DNA from: Solanum dulcamara
Lineage: Eukaryota > Streptophyta > Magnoliopsida > Solanales > Solanaceae
Direction of reading: 5' to 3'
Length of the DNA: 64,000 nt
NCBI RefSeq assembly: GCF_947179165.1
Contig: NC_077240.1
Span: forward strand, 75,549,501-75,613,500
Below, piece by piece: positions 1 through 11,474 of this stretch (position 1 is the first letter of the stretch; each line of letters opens with the position of its first letter). The notes under the pieces are model-generated. The model had not been told where the DNA came from and made no database searches. It saw nothing but the letters and a program-made list of their open reading frames with translations. A program made the position numbers and the translations under genes.

Positions 1-869
1 ATACGCAGAATTTTTCGTAAGTGAATGCATCATCGATCTCCACCTATCAGGTTGCACTTGCGGCGCGCGCGCTGTCCATTTGTTTGCCGTATCTTATCTA
101 CTTCGTCTTTAAGTTTCTCTCCTTTTTTCATACTAATAATAATGTAATGTAGAGGGTAGCCTAGTTTGATGTATTAATTGAAAATAATGTCGGTATTTCA
201 TTTAAATATTAATAATAAATGTCACAGATATTGTTAGTTTTAGCATTTTAATATCAATATTGAGTGATATTAATTGACATAAGTGGCTTATGTTATAATT
301 CTCTCTTTAGTGCATAAAAATGCCTTTCATTATCATATTTAGTTAGTACAAGATTATTCATTCCATTATGTATTTTTAACCTAATTATCACTAATAAGTG
401 GTGCACTAAATCATAATGGTGCACTAAATGATATTGATGATAATGATGACATTCCATTATTTTTTCATCTTTGAATGATTTCCTCTCCTGTAAATAGAGA
501 GGTCTTCTTTGTTTTGAAAAAAAGACAAGATAAGATTAAGTGCATTAAGTTTGTTAACAAAAAAGAAGAGAAAAAAAGAGAGTTCTTATATTGAAGGGAG
601 GTGTTCTTATTTGTGGAGCTTTAAACTCAACTCTTGTTCAGAGTTTGTTGAGTTACATTTTGTGATAGGACTGTTGTATCCTGGAGGTAACAAGTTAAGA
701 TGACTACTACTGGACCGGTGAAAAGATTTGCTGCAGTGGGCTTGAATCTCCTTAAAGAGAGCGAGATATCTGCGCCTCAGCCAAGAAGTAAATTTTTTTT
801 CTTCATTTTATTTTTTTAATTGTAATTTGTAATCTTGTAATATCAACAATAATTTTAAGGAGATTCAAT
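1..869 (+). other. Copia LTR/leader-like sequence
   Basis: AT-rich DNA without an ORF. A TATA-like stretch near 491-500 is followed by a short purine-rich leader, and the first gag codons begin at 870. This order suggests the U3-R-U5 and leader of the copia relic that follows. No matching second LTR is in the window, so LTR ends cannot be fixed and assignment rests on position. Confidence 0.4.
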
Positions 870-1896
870 ATGGCTACAATTGAAAAATCCGCGGATATCA
901 AGATGGGAGAGCTAAACAAGCCATTTTGGTTCAATGGTAATCATTTCAAGAGATGTAAGGGTAAAATACTTTTGTACTTAAGTCTTCTCAATGTTTTATG
1001 TGTTAACTCAGAAAAATTCTAATAAAGTTGACATCCTCTCCATGGATAATGATGAACTTATTTCTCATTAAGAGAAAGTGGAAAAGTACAATAATGATTC
1101 CTACAAGTGTCGGTATTATATTCTTAATTGTCTATCTGATAATTTATATGATTATTATGATAGAACTTACTCTAGTGCAAAGAAAATATGAAAAGCATTG
1201 TAGAGTAAATATGATATCGAAGAAGCTGGAGCGAAAAAATATGCTGCTAGCCGATTTTTTCGTTTCCAAATGGTGGATGATAAATCAGTGATAGACCAAA
1301 CTCAAGATTTTATAATGATCGTTGGAGAGCTCAGGTCCGAGGAAGTCAAAATTGGAGACAAACTTATTGTTTGTGGCATAATAGATAAACTTCCACCTTC
1401 ATGGAAGGAGTTTCAAAAAACTATGCGCCACAAACAAAAGAAAACCTCTTTTGAGACTTTGATAATGAAAATCCGCATGGAAAAGGAGGCAAGGGGCCAA
1501 TATGCACTTTTACAAAATGAAGAGAGCAACATCACAACGAAGGTAAATTTAGTTACTTCAAAAAATATTACTCCTGAATCTAACAAAAATACCTTTTTGA
1601 AGCCTAAGAAGAAAAAGTTCAAAAAAAATAATGGTAGACTTCCCAAGAAAAATAATGGTGAAAATAACCAAAAACAAAATCAACAAGTTTATGATAAAGG
1701 ACCGTGTTTTGTCTGTTGCAAGAGTAGGCATATTGCTCAATTTTGCAGATATCGAAAATGTGGTCCTACACCTCAAGCAAACGTTATCGAAGAGCCTTTT
1801 GTGGCAATGATTACAGACATAAACATTGTTGAGAATATTGATGGATGGTGGGTTGATTCTGGTGCAAACCGTCATGTCTTTTATGACAAAGATTGA
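870..1896 (+). pseudogene. gag: Ty1/copia gag-protease relic
   Basis: Decayed N-terminal half of a copia polyprotein. An ATG at 870 opens a gag N-terminus (MATIEK..., then a PFWFNG motif) that breaks near 1020. After frame changes the body runs in the frame at 1270-1896. It contains the UBN2-type gag segment (PPSWKEF, then [19 protein letters not shown]), a lysine/asparagine-rich stretch and a CCHC zinc knuckle, [14 protein letters not shown], with the C-X2-C-X4-H-X4-C spacing kept. The aspartic protease active site [11 protein letters not shown] lies just before a stop at 1894. In an active element Gag forms the particle and the protease matures it. Integrase follows on the same strand. Several frameshifts and stops make it dead. 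Confidence 0.82.
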
Positions 1897-2219
1897 TTTA
1901 AAAAATATACTCCTTTTGAAGAGCCCAAAACCATCATGCTCGTGATTCTCATACTACTCAAGTGCTTGAAACGGGAAATGTCGAATTGTGTTTTACCTTT
2001 GGAAGGATATTAACTTTGAAAGATGTACCTTATACTCCTTCCATGAGAAAAAACTTGAAGTCTAGTTTTTTTTTTAACAAAGCAGGTTTTAAATAGATTA
2101 TTGAATCTGATCAATATGTAATTGTGAAAAAAGGGTATTTTTGTGGGAAAGAGGTATGCTTATGATGGGATGTTTAAACTGAATGTTGAAATGAATAAAG
2201 TTTCTACTTCTGTTTACAT

Positions 2220-2829
2220 GCTTTCTTCTACTAATTTTTGGCATGCTTGTTTGTGTCATATTAATGATCGTTAAATTGGAATCATGAGTAGTTTAGGATT
2301 AATTCCAATGATTAAAAATAATTTTGAAAAGTGTGAAGCTTGTAATAAAGCCAAAATCACTAAAAGGCCTCATTTTCAAGTTGAAAGAAAAACTGATTTA
2401 TTAAAATTAGTTCACACTGATATTTGTGAACTTGGAGGAATTTTAACTCTTAGAGGAAATAGATATTTTATTACTTTCATTGATGATTTTTCTAAGTTTA
2501 CATATGTTTACTTGATGAAAAATAAAAGTGATGTTTTTGAAAATTTTAATTTTTTTCTCCATAAGGTTGAAAATCAGTTTGGAAAGAAAATAAAAAGAAT
2601 GAGAAGTGATAGAGGCCGTGAATATGAGTCAAATGAATTTAATTTTTTTGTTAGATCATTGAGAATAATTTATGAAACTACTACTCCTTATTCTCCTTCA
2701 TCTAATGGTGTAGCAGAAAGGAAAAATAGAACTTTGGTTGAGTTGACTAATGCCATGCTTACTGAGTCAAATGCACCTTTAAACTTTTGGGGCGAAGCTA
2801 TTTTGATTGCGTGTTATGTGTTAAATTAA
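2220..2829 (+). pseudogene. int: Ty1/copia integrase relic
   Basis: Continues the copia element. A degenerate GAG-pre-integrase motif (FWHACLCHIN) at about 2237 is followed, after a stop, by an open stretch 2284-2829. This holds the CEACNKAK zinc-binding cysteines and the integrase core. The three acidic catalytic positions are visible: LVHTDICE, RSDRGREY and GVAERKNRTL. The frame stops at 2827 after a CYVLN segment. No reverse transcriptase or RNase H follows, so the element is truncated on its 3' side here. An active copy would insert cDNA with a 5-bp target duplication. Family assignment is secure; it is non-functional. Confidence 0.88.
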
Positions 2830-3547
2830 TGTTTTTGGAAATAATATATGTAAGACATCCCTAATTAAAGAGTTACTTGTTGCTGGAATATTTTGCAAAT
2901 TGAGAGTTACATTAAACTGGTCGAGTGGACCGCGTCAATTCGGTTCACGCCTGATAAGCACGACCTAGTGATGGCCCGGCACCAACGTGGACAAAATCGG
3001 CTACCCGGTTCATGGGTGGGTAAAAGGCTGGGTCGTCCAGGTGTTGGAGCTCGGCCTAGTAGTAGACCAATAGATGGATCACTAGTCCGACACAATCCGA
3101 TTTTAAAAAAAATGAATTTAAAATCTGATTCAATTGTTGGGACAACGAAAAAATCTGGTATATGGGGCTCACAATACCCTCAACTCTTATTATTTTTGCA
3201 ATTAATAATATCAAGTGAAAGTTTTCAATTTTTAAGAGTTCAATTCATCAATGTTACAATCCAAAAGTGAACATGATGACACTTGCCTTATTATTTGTTA
3301 ATGTATGTATATATATATATATATATATATTATTAATATATTATTTTATTTTTTTATATTTTGATATTCCTTAGTAAAAATTCTGATTCTAATATTAAAT
3401 TCACGATATGTGGTCCTATAGTATATGCAAAGAGGAAGACAAACAATGAAACCATCAGTAACAAGGGACCATTTCAGCAGAAAATGGATTGGGTTGCTCT
3501 GTTGCCGCAGTCAGGGATGGATCTAGGGGGCAGGATGGGAATCACGC
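2830..3547. other. Unassigned intergenic sequence
   Basis: A GC-richer stretch (about 2920-3110) gives a 125-residue open frame with no recognisable domain, probably chance. The rest is AT-rich and includes a TA microsatellite. It separates the copia relic from the probable terminus of the Tat-like element. Confidence 0.5.
3307..3331. repeat. (TA)n microsatellite
   Basis: An uninterrupted TA dinucleotide run inside AT-rich DNA. Confidence 0.9.
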
Positions 3548-3995
3548 TGTAAACAACAAATTTTTGAGCGGAAAATAAATAAATAATCAATACCAGAAAA
3601 TTGGAGTAACAAAGTGTTATATTTAATTTCAAAATATAGTGTGTGTTACAATCTCTATGATAATCCTTTGATTCTTAAAAAAATATGAAATATGTTGAAT
3701 ATGAATTTGATGTTGGGTCAAGGGCTTGAATAGCTTAATCTTGAATCTTCGTCTTCAAATTTGGGTTTGAATTATTCGTGATGAACACTTGTATGGTTAT
3801 GAAAAATAATAGATATGAACAAGTTACTTGATCTTGAACACCTTGATATTTGTCTTCATTCTTGATCTTGAACTTGAACTTGAATTTGATTACTTGAACT
3901 TTGTAGCTTTATAGAGAATTTGCTGCCTTTGATCCATAAGCTCTCTTCTTGCTTCTTGTTCTTCCAAATTCCCCCACTGATAATAATGAGGACCG

Positions 3996-4005
3996 CTATT
4001 TATAG
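3996..4005 (-). promoter_or_regulatory. TATA box of putative LTR
   Basis: CTATAAATAG on the minus strand, a strong plant TATA match, followed by an untranslated purine-rich leader. Confidence 0.5.
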
Positions 4006-4113
4006 TTGTAGAGAGTGGTATGCTTGTGTGATTTGATTGATCGGTTTGAACTAACCAATCAGATGTTTTTGGTGAAAAGCTTCAATTTGATTGGTCATAA
4101 CATGTCAATATAC

Positions 4114-4285
4114 ACATGACATTATTCTAGTGGCTCATTTAATTTGACTTGGATTGCCACATAATTTTGACATGTGACATGATTTTAGCGGCTTATTTAA
4201 TTTGACTTGGATTGCCACCTAACTTTGGCACGTGGCATAATTCTAGTGATTTATTTAATTTGACTTGACATGATACGTGACTTGA
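4114..4285. repeat. 58-bp tandem repeat, three copies
   Basis: Units share TTTAATTTGACTTGGATTG. The equivalent base after CTAG/TTAG falls at 4131, 4189 and 4247, exactly 58 bp apart. It sits upstream of the minus-strand TATA box, where LTR enhancer repeats are commonly found. Confidence 0.85.
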
Positions 4286-4880
4286 CACGTGGCATCAAAA
4301 TAGGCCTCTAGGATGAGATGATATTGGGCTTAACAAAGTGGACTCATCATTATAGCCCAAATCAATGAATTTGGATTTTTAATTAAATCTACATTTGTTG
4401 AACTTAAATAATTGATCCAATTTTATTAATCCATAATATTTATTTGGACTAATATATCTTGAATTTAATATAAATTGAATAATTTTATAAATTTTAAATG
4501 ATTACAAATGCCCCATGCTTCAAGTCTTGTCAAAATATTTTATTTTTTGAAGACTGGATTTTAAGTATTAACTTAATATTTTAATTGAGATCAATATTAA
4601 ATTATACATGTAAACCTCGCACGCCATAATCAGATAAAGACCAAAAATTGAAGGACCTATATAGGCATGACAATCAAAGTTATAATAATAATAATTATTA
4701 TTATTATATTCTTTAAGCTTGAAATCATAATCCACTTAGAGAGATAGTTAATGTCGGTCAATGACTATAATTATAGTCCAATTTTAATCCACCATCATTA
4801 ATAATTCAAGTCCTTTTAGGAGTATGATTGTTTAAGTGTTTCATCTAGAAACAAATACTCCACAGCTATCTTAGGGATCT

Positions 4881-4890
4881 CTATAAATAG
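4881..4890 (+). promoter_or_regulatory. Plus-strand TATA-like box
   Basis: CTATAAATAG on the plus strand, opposite to the LTR TATA at 4005. It lies 2.3 kb upstream of the plus-strand plant-mobile-domain pseudogene, and GT and AG sites follow near 4957 and 5840. It may once have driven the antisense ORF. Evidence is only motif and orientation. Confidence 0.3.
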
Positions 4891-5139
4891 AGATATGCTC
4901 TTTGTATTTTGCATCAATTGCAGTGTTGCAAGCTATAATGAGGGAGCACAATACAAGGTAATTTCTTCTATTTTTTTTGTTGAAACAGAAGTACAGATGT
5001 ACAATACACGTGCTTATACAAAAGGAAAAGATAATCAATGACCAAAGAAATTTGTCCAAGTTTCTGGTATATTGTTCTTCGTACAATTGTTGGTTGCAGT
5101 GTTTTCGTCACTTTTTTAGAGCTTTGGTATACTGTGGTA

Positions 5140-5740
5140 GAAAATTCATATCTTATTGTAGATACGTAGAAATCATGAACGGTTTAATTTTTTAGAAACT
5201 AGACTTCTCGATCTACAACATATCCAAAATTTAGAGTTTAATACCTTCATGACCGTTCCAGATAATTTTTTAAAGTTAGCTCTAGATTCTGCCATGCTGA
5301 AAATTTCAGATTTGCGTGATTTTACTAAAACTCTCGTATCTTAATGTAGAAACTACGAAATCATAAGATGCTTGATTATTCTGAATTTAGACACAAAGTT
5401 ATACAACATATACGAAATTCAAAATTTAATACCTTCGGAATTGTTCTAGATATTATTACAAAGTCAACTTTAGAATTTGGCGCACCAACAATTCCAGATT
5501 TGCGTGAAGGCACCAATTTTTTTATCTCAATGTAGATGTATCGAAATTGCAATTCGCTTGATTCTCCATAAACTAGACAAGAACGACTACGACATCTCCA
5601 AAATTTAGATTTAAACTTCTTCAATATCGTTCTAGATAATATTTTGAAGTTTAACTTTAAATTTTGTCATGCTGAAAATTTTAGATTTTTGTTGCCTCAC
5701 AAAATATTTTATATCTTGATGTAGGAACATCGTCACCGAA
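5140..5740. repeat. Degenerate ~187-bp tandem repeat
   Basis: The motif (A/G)TGTAG followed by an A/T-rich block and a CATCTCCAAAATTTA-like block recurs at 5155, 5343, 5529 and 5718 (spacing 188, 186, 189 bp). A related single block occurs at about 12590-12770, on the other side of the plant-mobile-domain pseudogene. Non-coding. Confidence 0.75.
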
Positions 5741-6309
5741 AAGGGTTGGGATTGAACCTAGACTTCAAGGGCATCATTATCACCAAGAAAATTTTGTCTC
5801 AAGTAGAGCCTAGTTAGTCTAGTGTGGCTTCCTCGTCTTGACAGGTAATAATTTTTTTTTATCTACTGGTGTTTTCTTTGTGTTATCTACTTGCATATTT
5901 GGATGATTTAAAGACTTCAACTAGCACATTTGGACGATTTGAAAACTTTAACTTGCATACTTAGAGGATTTAAAGGCTTCAATTTGCATACTTGGTATGA
6001 TTTAAAGACTTCAAGCATACTGTTGAAGAAACTCATTTTTGTTGACTTTGTAGCCATGCATTATTTTGTTTTATTTTATTTTATTTTTAAAAAAAAATTC
6101 AGCATGCATGCTTATTTTGTCTTATATGAATTGCCAACTAAAATAAATAGTTTTTAATTCATATGCACTTATTTTCTTTACAGACAAGTTCCTCTTGTTT
6201 TTTGTCTAGGACGTAGGTCTATTTTGTTTTTTGCAAGTGAAAAAACATTGCTTTTTATCCAGCAAATCTTTATATCATTTGAACCAAAGGTGTTGCATTG
6301 TTAGAAATA

Positions 6310-6985
6310 ATTTCACATTATTCTTGGCAAAGACTTTACACCGTTTGACCCGAAGGTGCCTATTGTTCGAGCCAAAGTCTTTACACTGTCTAAGACAAAT
6401 ACTTTACATAATTTGTGGCAAAAATTTTACACTGTCTGAGTCAAAGGCATCACATAGTTCAAGCCCAAGAATTTACACCGTCTAAGGCAAGAACTTTACA
6501 TGATTTGTGGCAAAGACTTTACATCATCTAAGTCAAAGGCATCCTATAGTCCAAGCCAAAGACTTTACACCATCTAAGGCAAAGACTTTACATGATTTGT
6601 GGCAAAGACTTTACACCGTCTGAGTCAAAGACATCACATAGTTCAGGCCAAAGACTTTACAGCGTCTAAGGCAAAGACTTTACATGATTTGTGGCAAAGA
6701 CTTTACATCGTCTAAGTCAAAGGCATCCCATAATCCAAGCCAAAGACTTTACACCATCTAAGGCAAAGACTTTACATGATATGTGACAAAGACTTTATAC
6801 CGCATGAGTCAAAGGCATCCCATGGTCCAAGCCAAAGACTTTACACCGTCTAAGGCAAAGATTTTACATGATTTGTGGCAAAGACTTTACACCGCATGAG
6901 TCAAAGGCATCTCATAGTCCAAGTCAAAGACTTTATACCGTCTAAGGCAAAGACTTTACGTGATTTGTAAAGACTTTCCACCATC
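6310..6985. repeat. 92-bp tandem repeat built from four 23-bp units
   Basis: Equivalent CAT positions fall at 6407, 6499, 6591, 6683, 6775 and 6867, with a mutated one at 6959: exactly 92 bp each time. Each 92-bp unit splits into four related 23-mers sharing a GNCAAAGACTTTACA core, so it is a higher-order repeat. A degenerate version extends left to about 6240. The period is not a multiple of three, so it is not coding. Tandem repeats in the untranslated 3' region are typical of Tat/Ogre-like elements. Confidence 0.93.
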
Positions 6986-7153
6986 TAAATTAGGCATAGT
7001 TCTTGCTCAAAGAATATAATCATTCATTATTGAGATTCATGACCATGATTATTGAATTACTAATTTAAGAGCTAATAAAACTTTTTTTTAGCAGATTGAA
7101 TCATGGTTTATTTTAGAGATTTGCCTTCTTCTTCTTTAGAGTTGTGATACCTT

Positions 7154-8154
7154 ATGATATCAGATCATAAAGACAGTGAGTTGGAGAGCAAATTTCTTGT
7201 AAGTACGCCATTAGCTGGCCAATATGCTGCTCCGTGGCTATTTTTGGGGGAACTTTCTTGTTTAGATGATTGGACTCTTAAATATAACAAGTTTCCTCCC
7301 AAGACGTGAGTATTTTGTACTCCTAATCATCGTATCAAAAATATTGCAACTTCTTTACCATGTTTGGGGTGACGAATTATTAATGGAGAGACTCGATGTG
7401 ATGATACTTTCACACTTGATGGAGAGTTTCACTATATTCTAGGCTATTGGGAGTAGGCAGAAGATATCCTTAGTAAGAATCACTAGACTTTGAACGATGC
7501 AAAAATATATGATGTTGTGTATGGTTCACTTTTTACTTATGATCGTAACACTAACATCTTGCAAGCCTTCTGCGAAGCTTGGTGTCCTGTTAAAAATACA
7601 CTGCTTACCTCAGTCGGAGAATTATCTATACCACTTTGGGATTTACACGTGATTGGTGGTCTACCCATTACAGGAAGTTTTTACGAGAAAGTCGTGTCAA
7701 ATGTTGTAGAACTTTTAGGCATATCTGATAAGGAAAAAAGGTTTCTCACTCACTCTTGTGAGCATTTATTTGATGTCTTTCACCGGATCCGAGTAGAGAA
7801 TAATCATGACCCAAATATTTCTGTGGAAGATGGGTAGAAATACAAAATATAGACAACCCCCACCAAGAAGAGAAAACAATTCCGACCGTCTCAAGTCATC
7901 GCATAACCCAAATGGCGTAATTAGTGAATCTGTTAATTGGTCTCCTACTGAAGAAGCTTTGTTTCACAAGTTGAAAGTTAAGAGTCATAAGAAAAATGAA
8001 ACATATTTGATAGCCTTTTTATCGTGTGATTGTGTGTATTTGTGCTTTTTACGAAGGAGGATGGCTTTATTCGTCTAGACGTCTTCAGAATTGCCTGCTA
8101 TTTAGCATGTGGACGAAGAGTTAGCCTTGCAGTTTCAGTCTTAGCCAGTATTTA
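7154..8154 (+). pseudogene. Plant-mobile-domain (aminotransferase-like) pseudogene, 5' part
   Basis: An ATG at 7154 opens a decayed plant mobile domain (PMD) frame, as in the MAIN/MAIL1 and 'aminotransferase-like' plant proteins. Visible marks are DDWTLKYNKFPPK, FCEAWCPVKNTLLTSVGELS, LWDLHVIGGLPITGSFYE and, after a frame change near 8030, FTKEDGFIRLDVFRIACYLA then VSLAVSVLASIY. Stops near 7309, 7368, 7454 and 7835 break it, two where tryptophan is expected. The frame ends at 8154 because a solo LTR entered there; coding resumes at 10433. It is antisense to the Tat-like pol at 13-15 kb, so it is probably the antisense extra ORF of that element rather than a host gene. Molecular function of the domain in elements is unknown. 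Confidence 0.8.
8150..8154 (+). repeat. Target-site duplication, left (ATTTA)
   Basis: ATTTA directly before the solo LTR, repeated exactly at 10433-10437. Confidence 0.95.
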
Positions 8155-10432
8155 TGTCACGCCCCGGGAGGGTACCCTAGACGTAACCGGCACCCGAAGG
8201 CCATTTTTGACCTCCGAGCGAACCACTTGGTACAGTCACTCGTTCATTCAAGCACATTCTCTTAGCGGAAAACTCAATTGAAGGAATTCTTCTCATATCA
8301 TACGAGCCGAAGGCCAAACATTTACAATCAAAGGAGATAATCAAAGTAGGACTCCTCAAGATGACCGCTCGACCTCCCACACTCCAGTCTATGAAGCCTC
8401 TATTCAAGTCTAAAAGGTGCCAATGACAAGCCCATGGCTACCGATAATCTAAATAAGGAAAATACAATCAAAAACTGTACAAGAAGGCCCAATATCCTCC
8501 GGGAACTAGGAGGACTCACCGACTAGCTGAGAGTGTAAGTGAATCTTCAACGGAGCGCCGGTTGATGATCCCTAGTACCTGTCTCTGCATCATGAAACGA
8601 TGCAGGCCAAATGGCGTCAGTACATAGAATGTACGAGTATGTAAAATGGCCGAATACAACGAACATCAATGAAGAATCAATCAACTCGGGAACTCGACTC
8701 AAAAGGGATGACAACTCAATCAAATGTCCTAAGTCTAAACAAGGATATGATTTAGACTGGACCAATCATATACAATTCAACTCAATCTGACTTAGAGTGC
8801 TATCAAAACTTATTTGGGAGTTTCTCTTAACCGACAACCCACACTTATGAGCCAGTGAAGGTACAACGAAACGACGTCGTTGCCACGCCTGTTCACACAT
8901 TTCTAGGGCATGAACGATGAACACTCATGGATCCAATCCAACCAGGTCCTATAATGTCAGGACAAAAGCTCTCGAGGAAGCATCCGACTTTAACGGTTCA
9001 ATCCCCCCTACGTTTGGCAACACAGGCATTGGGTTCGAGTATAGACTATACTCTTGCCCAATTCGGTGCTCGATACTCCTCCCAAGACTCAATGCTCATA
9101 AAACTCCATCAATTCAACTCAATCAACTCATATCAACAAGTCTCATTGCAACCTTGTCAACTCATCAACTCTATCACAATCAAGTCTCTTTAAAGCATAC
9201 TATTTGCTCAATCTCAATCATATTTTCAAAAGAAAATTTAAAAGCACATGTATAACATCTTCTAGATATAATCAATCATTACCTCCATCCATTTGATAAA
9301 AATCCTTGTGACTCACCACATCTTCAAGACTTCAAATCGACATTTTTATAATGGGCAATATTTTTAAGAAAATAAAATACTTTGTCAATCTACATAATTA
9401 AGACGATCAATAAAACATATTTAGCAACTCATTTCTTCATCATCTCATACTCACATAAGGACTCATTTTAGGAACCTCTTAGATCAACAACATTGACACA
9501 TAAATAATTAAATAAGATGGGAACAAAACTCATTCAAACATGTACCATACCAAGAAACTCCATTTTCATGGATATCTAACCTCAAAACAAGAATAGGGCA
9601 CATGGGTGGACTCAACCCATGTTTTGGATAGCCTTACATACCTTAGTGAAGATTTGAAGAAAACCTTGTGGTTGGGTCTTCAATGGACTCCTTTTTGGTT
9701 AGAAGTGGAGAAGAAGAGAAGAGAGAGAAGCTAGGGCTTTTAGAGAGAGGGAGGGGCTGAAGAAAATGATCCCAAAATACACAAGGATTGTGTATATATA
9801 AATTTGGGAAATTTCCCAAATTGCCCTTTCTCTAATCTCTGAAAATTAGGCAAAAACGCCCTTGGCGCGATAGTGGCACGTCGCGCCCTTACAGCGCCAA
9901 GGCCAATTACGCCTAAAACCTGCACAACTTTTAGTGGCGCATCGCGCCAGGGACCAAACTACTGAGGCATGTTTCTGGCACGATAGTGGCGCGTCGCGCC
10001 CTTACAGCGCCAAGGCCATTTCCCCAGCAGTTGTAACCCAGGCGAAAATGAAACCCCTGTCATGCTAATTCGTCTTCGGATCGTCATATCTTTTGACCCC
10101 GAACTCCAAAATTTACATTCTTGGTGGCGTTGGAAAGAAGACTCGACGACCTTTAATTTTATAGGTCGTGGACCACCAGTATTGACGTCTTTTAAAATAT
10201 AGGGTCATTAAAAGTCGACCCTTACATGAACTCGTCCTAAACTTAGCCACGACAGATCTTTTGGACTTAGCTCGGTCCTAGGGGTCCTCAATGACCCCAC
10301 ATCACCTCCAGCGCTCTTAAATTCCTCAGGGACTCATCTTGACTCAAGCACATACTTCAAAATAAATATGATGGGCCCCACATGTATACAAAGAAGGCCC
10401 GAATCTTAGGAAAAATTTTGAGGTGTGTTACA
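8155..10432 (-). mobile_element. Solo LTR of the Tekay-type Ty3 element
   Basis: Begins TGTCACGCCCCGGG and ends GTGTGTTACA, the reverse complement of the terminal sequences of the two LTRs at 17686 and 25219. Internal blocks also match in inverted order: the GC-rich GGCGC palindromes near 9860-10010 and the CATTCTATGTACTGACGCC region seen inverted near 8615. Length is 2,278 bp against 2,468 for the intact LTRs. ATTTA flanks both sides, so it is a complete insertion reduced by LTR-LTR recombination. It interrupts the plant-mobile-domain pseudogene. Confidence 0.95.
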
Positions 10433-10437
10433 ATTTA
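10433..10437 (+). repeat. Target-site duplication, right (ATTTA)
   Basis: Exact copy of 8150-8154. Removing the LTR and one copy rejoins the reading frame (...ASIY then KGLNTIS). Confidence 0.95.
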
Positions 10438-11394
10438 CAAAGGTCTAAACACAATTTCAAGATGTTCACTACTTGATCTCATCCAAACTTGTTTTCCAAT
10501 TCATTACGTGTATGGTTGGTTGACCTATTACTTCAAAACTCATTACCCATTAGCAGGTGGATCGATTGATCCTCTTATGGCTTCTTTTCTGGCAAAGGTG
10601 CTGCTAGGTATTTTGAAAGAGAAGATGCAAGGAAGAGTATACATGGAGGGGGAACCATTGCCTGGAATGCAACATTGATCAAAAGGCCTAATACTCACCA
10701 CTACCGCGATGATGTCACAAAAAAGGAATTTCAATCAAATTTCTGTATGAGCCTTCGCTCAAATTATCTTACTTTAAGGGACAAAAATATCTTTATTTTG
10801 GAGCCTTATAGTCCCCATATATTCAGTCGTCAATTTTGCTTTTTTCAAGATATTTCTGGTCGATTAGATCGAGATTTTTGCGAAGCTTTATCAGCCGAGG
10901 GTTTAAGGCTTGCACGGATTTATGTGCTGACAAAATTTAAGGCAAGAGCAATATTTCCTCCTAGTGGCTCCAACTTGAAGAAATTCTTTTCGCTTAATTA
11001 CAAGTCATGGTGGGAAAAGGTGCATGGAAATTTTCTTGAAAATTAAATACAGTCCTTGGTGAGTGATATTGGTCTGGATACTAATGTTCTTCAAAAGAAA
11101 GACGATGAGGTATTAATTTTGAATCAACCTCCTATTTTGAAGTCTAAAGTTGTTGTTCCACACAAGATCAAGGGATCTTCTTTTGAAGAAGTTCAAAAAG
11201 AACAGTATTCAACTTAAATGCAACGGACCTCTCACAAGCGGCCATCTCAATATGAAAGTAGTAGCACCCATAGTGATCATTGTTGGAAGCAATTGAAAAT
11301 ACCTTCTGACATGCCAAACAATGTTATTTCACATTCGGTAGAGATTTTTGACAACAATGTTAGTTGTTCAAGGACTTTGACAGTTATTAAATAG

Positions 11395-11474
11395 GTAATG
11401 ATTTTTTTTTCATTCCATGATTCTACTAACTATGATATTTCTTCTTTTATTTATTTATTTGTATATATATGCAG
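11395..11474 (+). other. Probable intron of the PMD pseudogene
   Basis: A GT donor after ...AAATAG and a pyrimidine-rich tract ending in TATGCAG. The last exon codon, TAG, would be CAG before a C-to-T change. Confidence 0.5.

Larger units (their letters stand above)
3548..4900 (-). repeat. Probable LTR of the Tat/Ogre-like element
   Basis: On the minus strand this reads as an LTR: a CTATAAATAG box at 4005-3996, a purine-rich transcribed leader, and an end in ...TTGTTTACA whose terminal TG/CA falls at 3548. A 58-bp tandem repeat lies upstream of the TATA box. It would be the 3' LTR of the element whose minus-strand pol is at 13.2-14.8 kb. The right boundary is not defined and no partner LTR remains, so this is inference from orientation and promoter architecture. 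Confidence 0.42.

Noticed and set aside
2893..3270. 125-residue open frame
   Set aside because: No domain, arginine/proline content follows local GC-rich sequence, antisense frame also open; probably chance.
6310..6985. Regular repeats considered as a CRISPR-like array
   Set aside because: No unique spacers; repeats are contiguous 23/92-bp units in a plant retroelement.
3548..7090. Endogenous pararetrovirus considered for this TATA- and repeat-rich region
   Set aside because: No coat, movement or polymerase motif of that virus group is readable; the neighbouring pol is Ty3 Tat-type with an integrase, which such viruses lack.
8917..9255. Overlapping 88- and 112-residue frames
   Set aside because: Both lie inside the solo LTR, antisense to its transcription.
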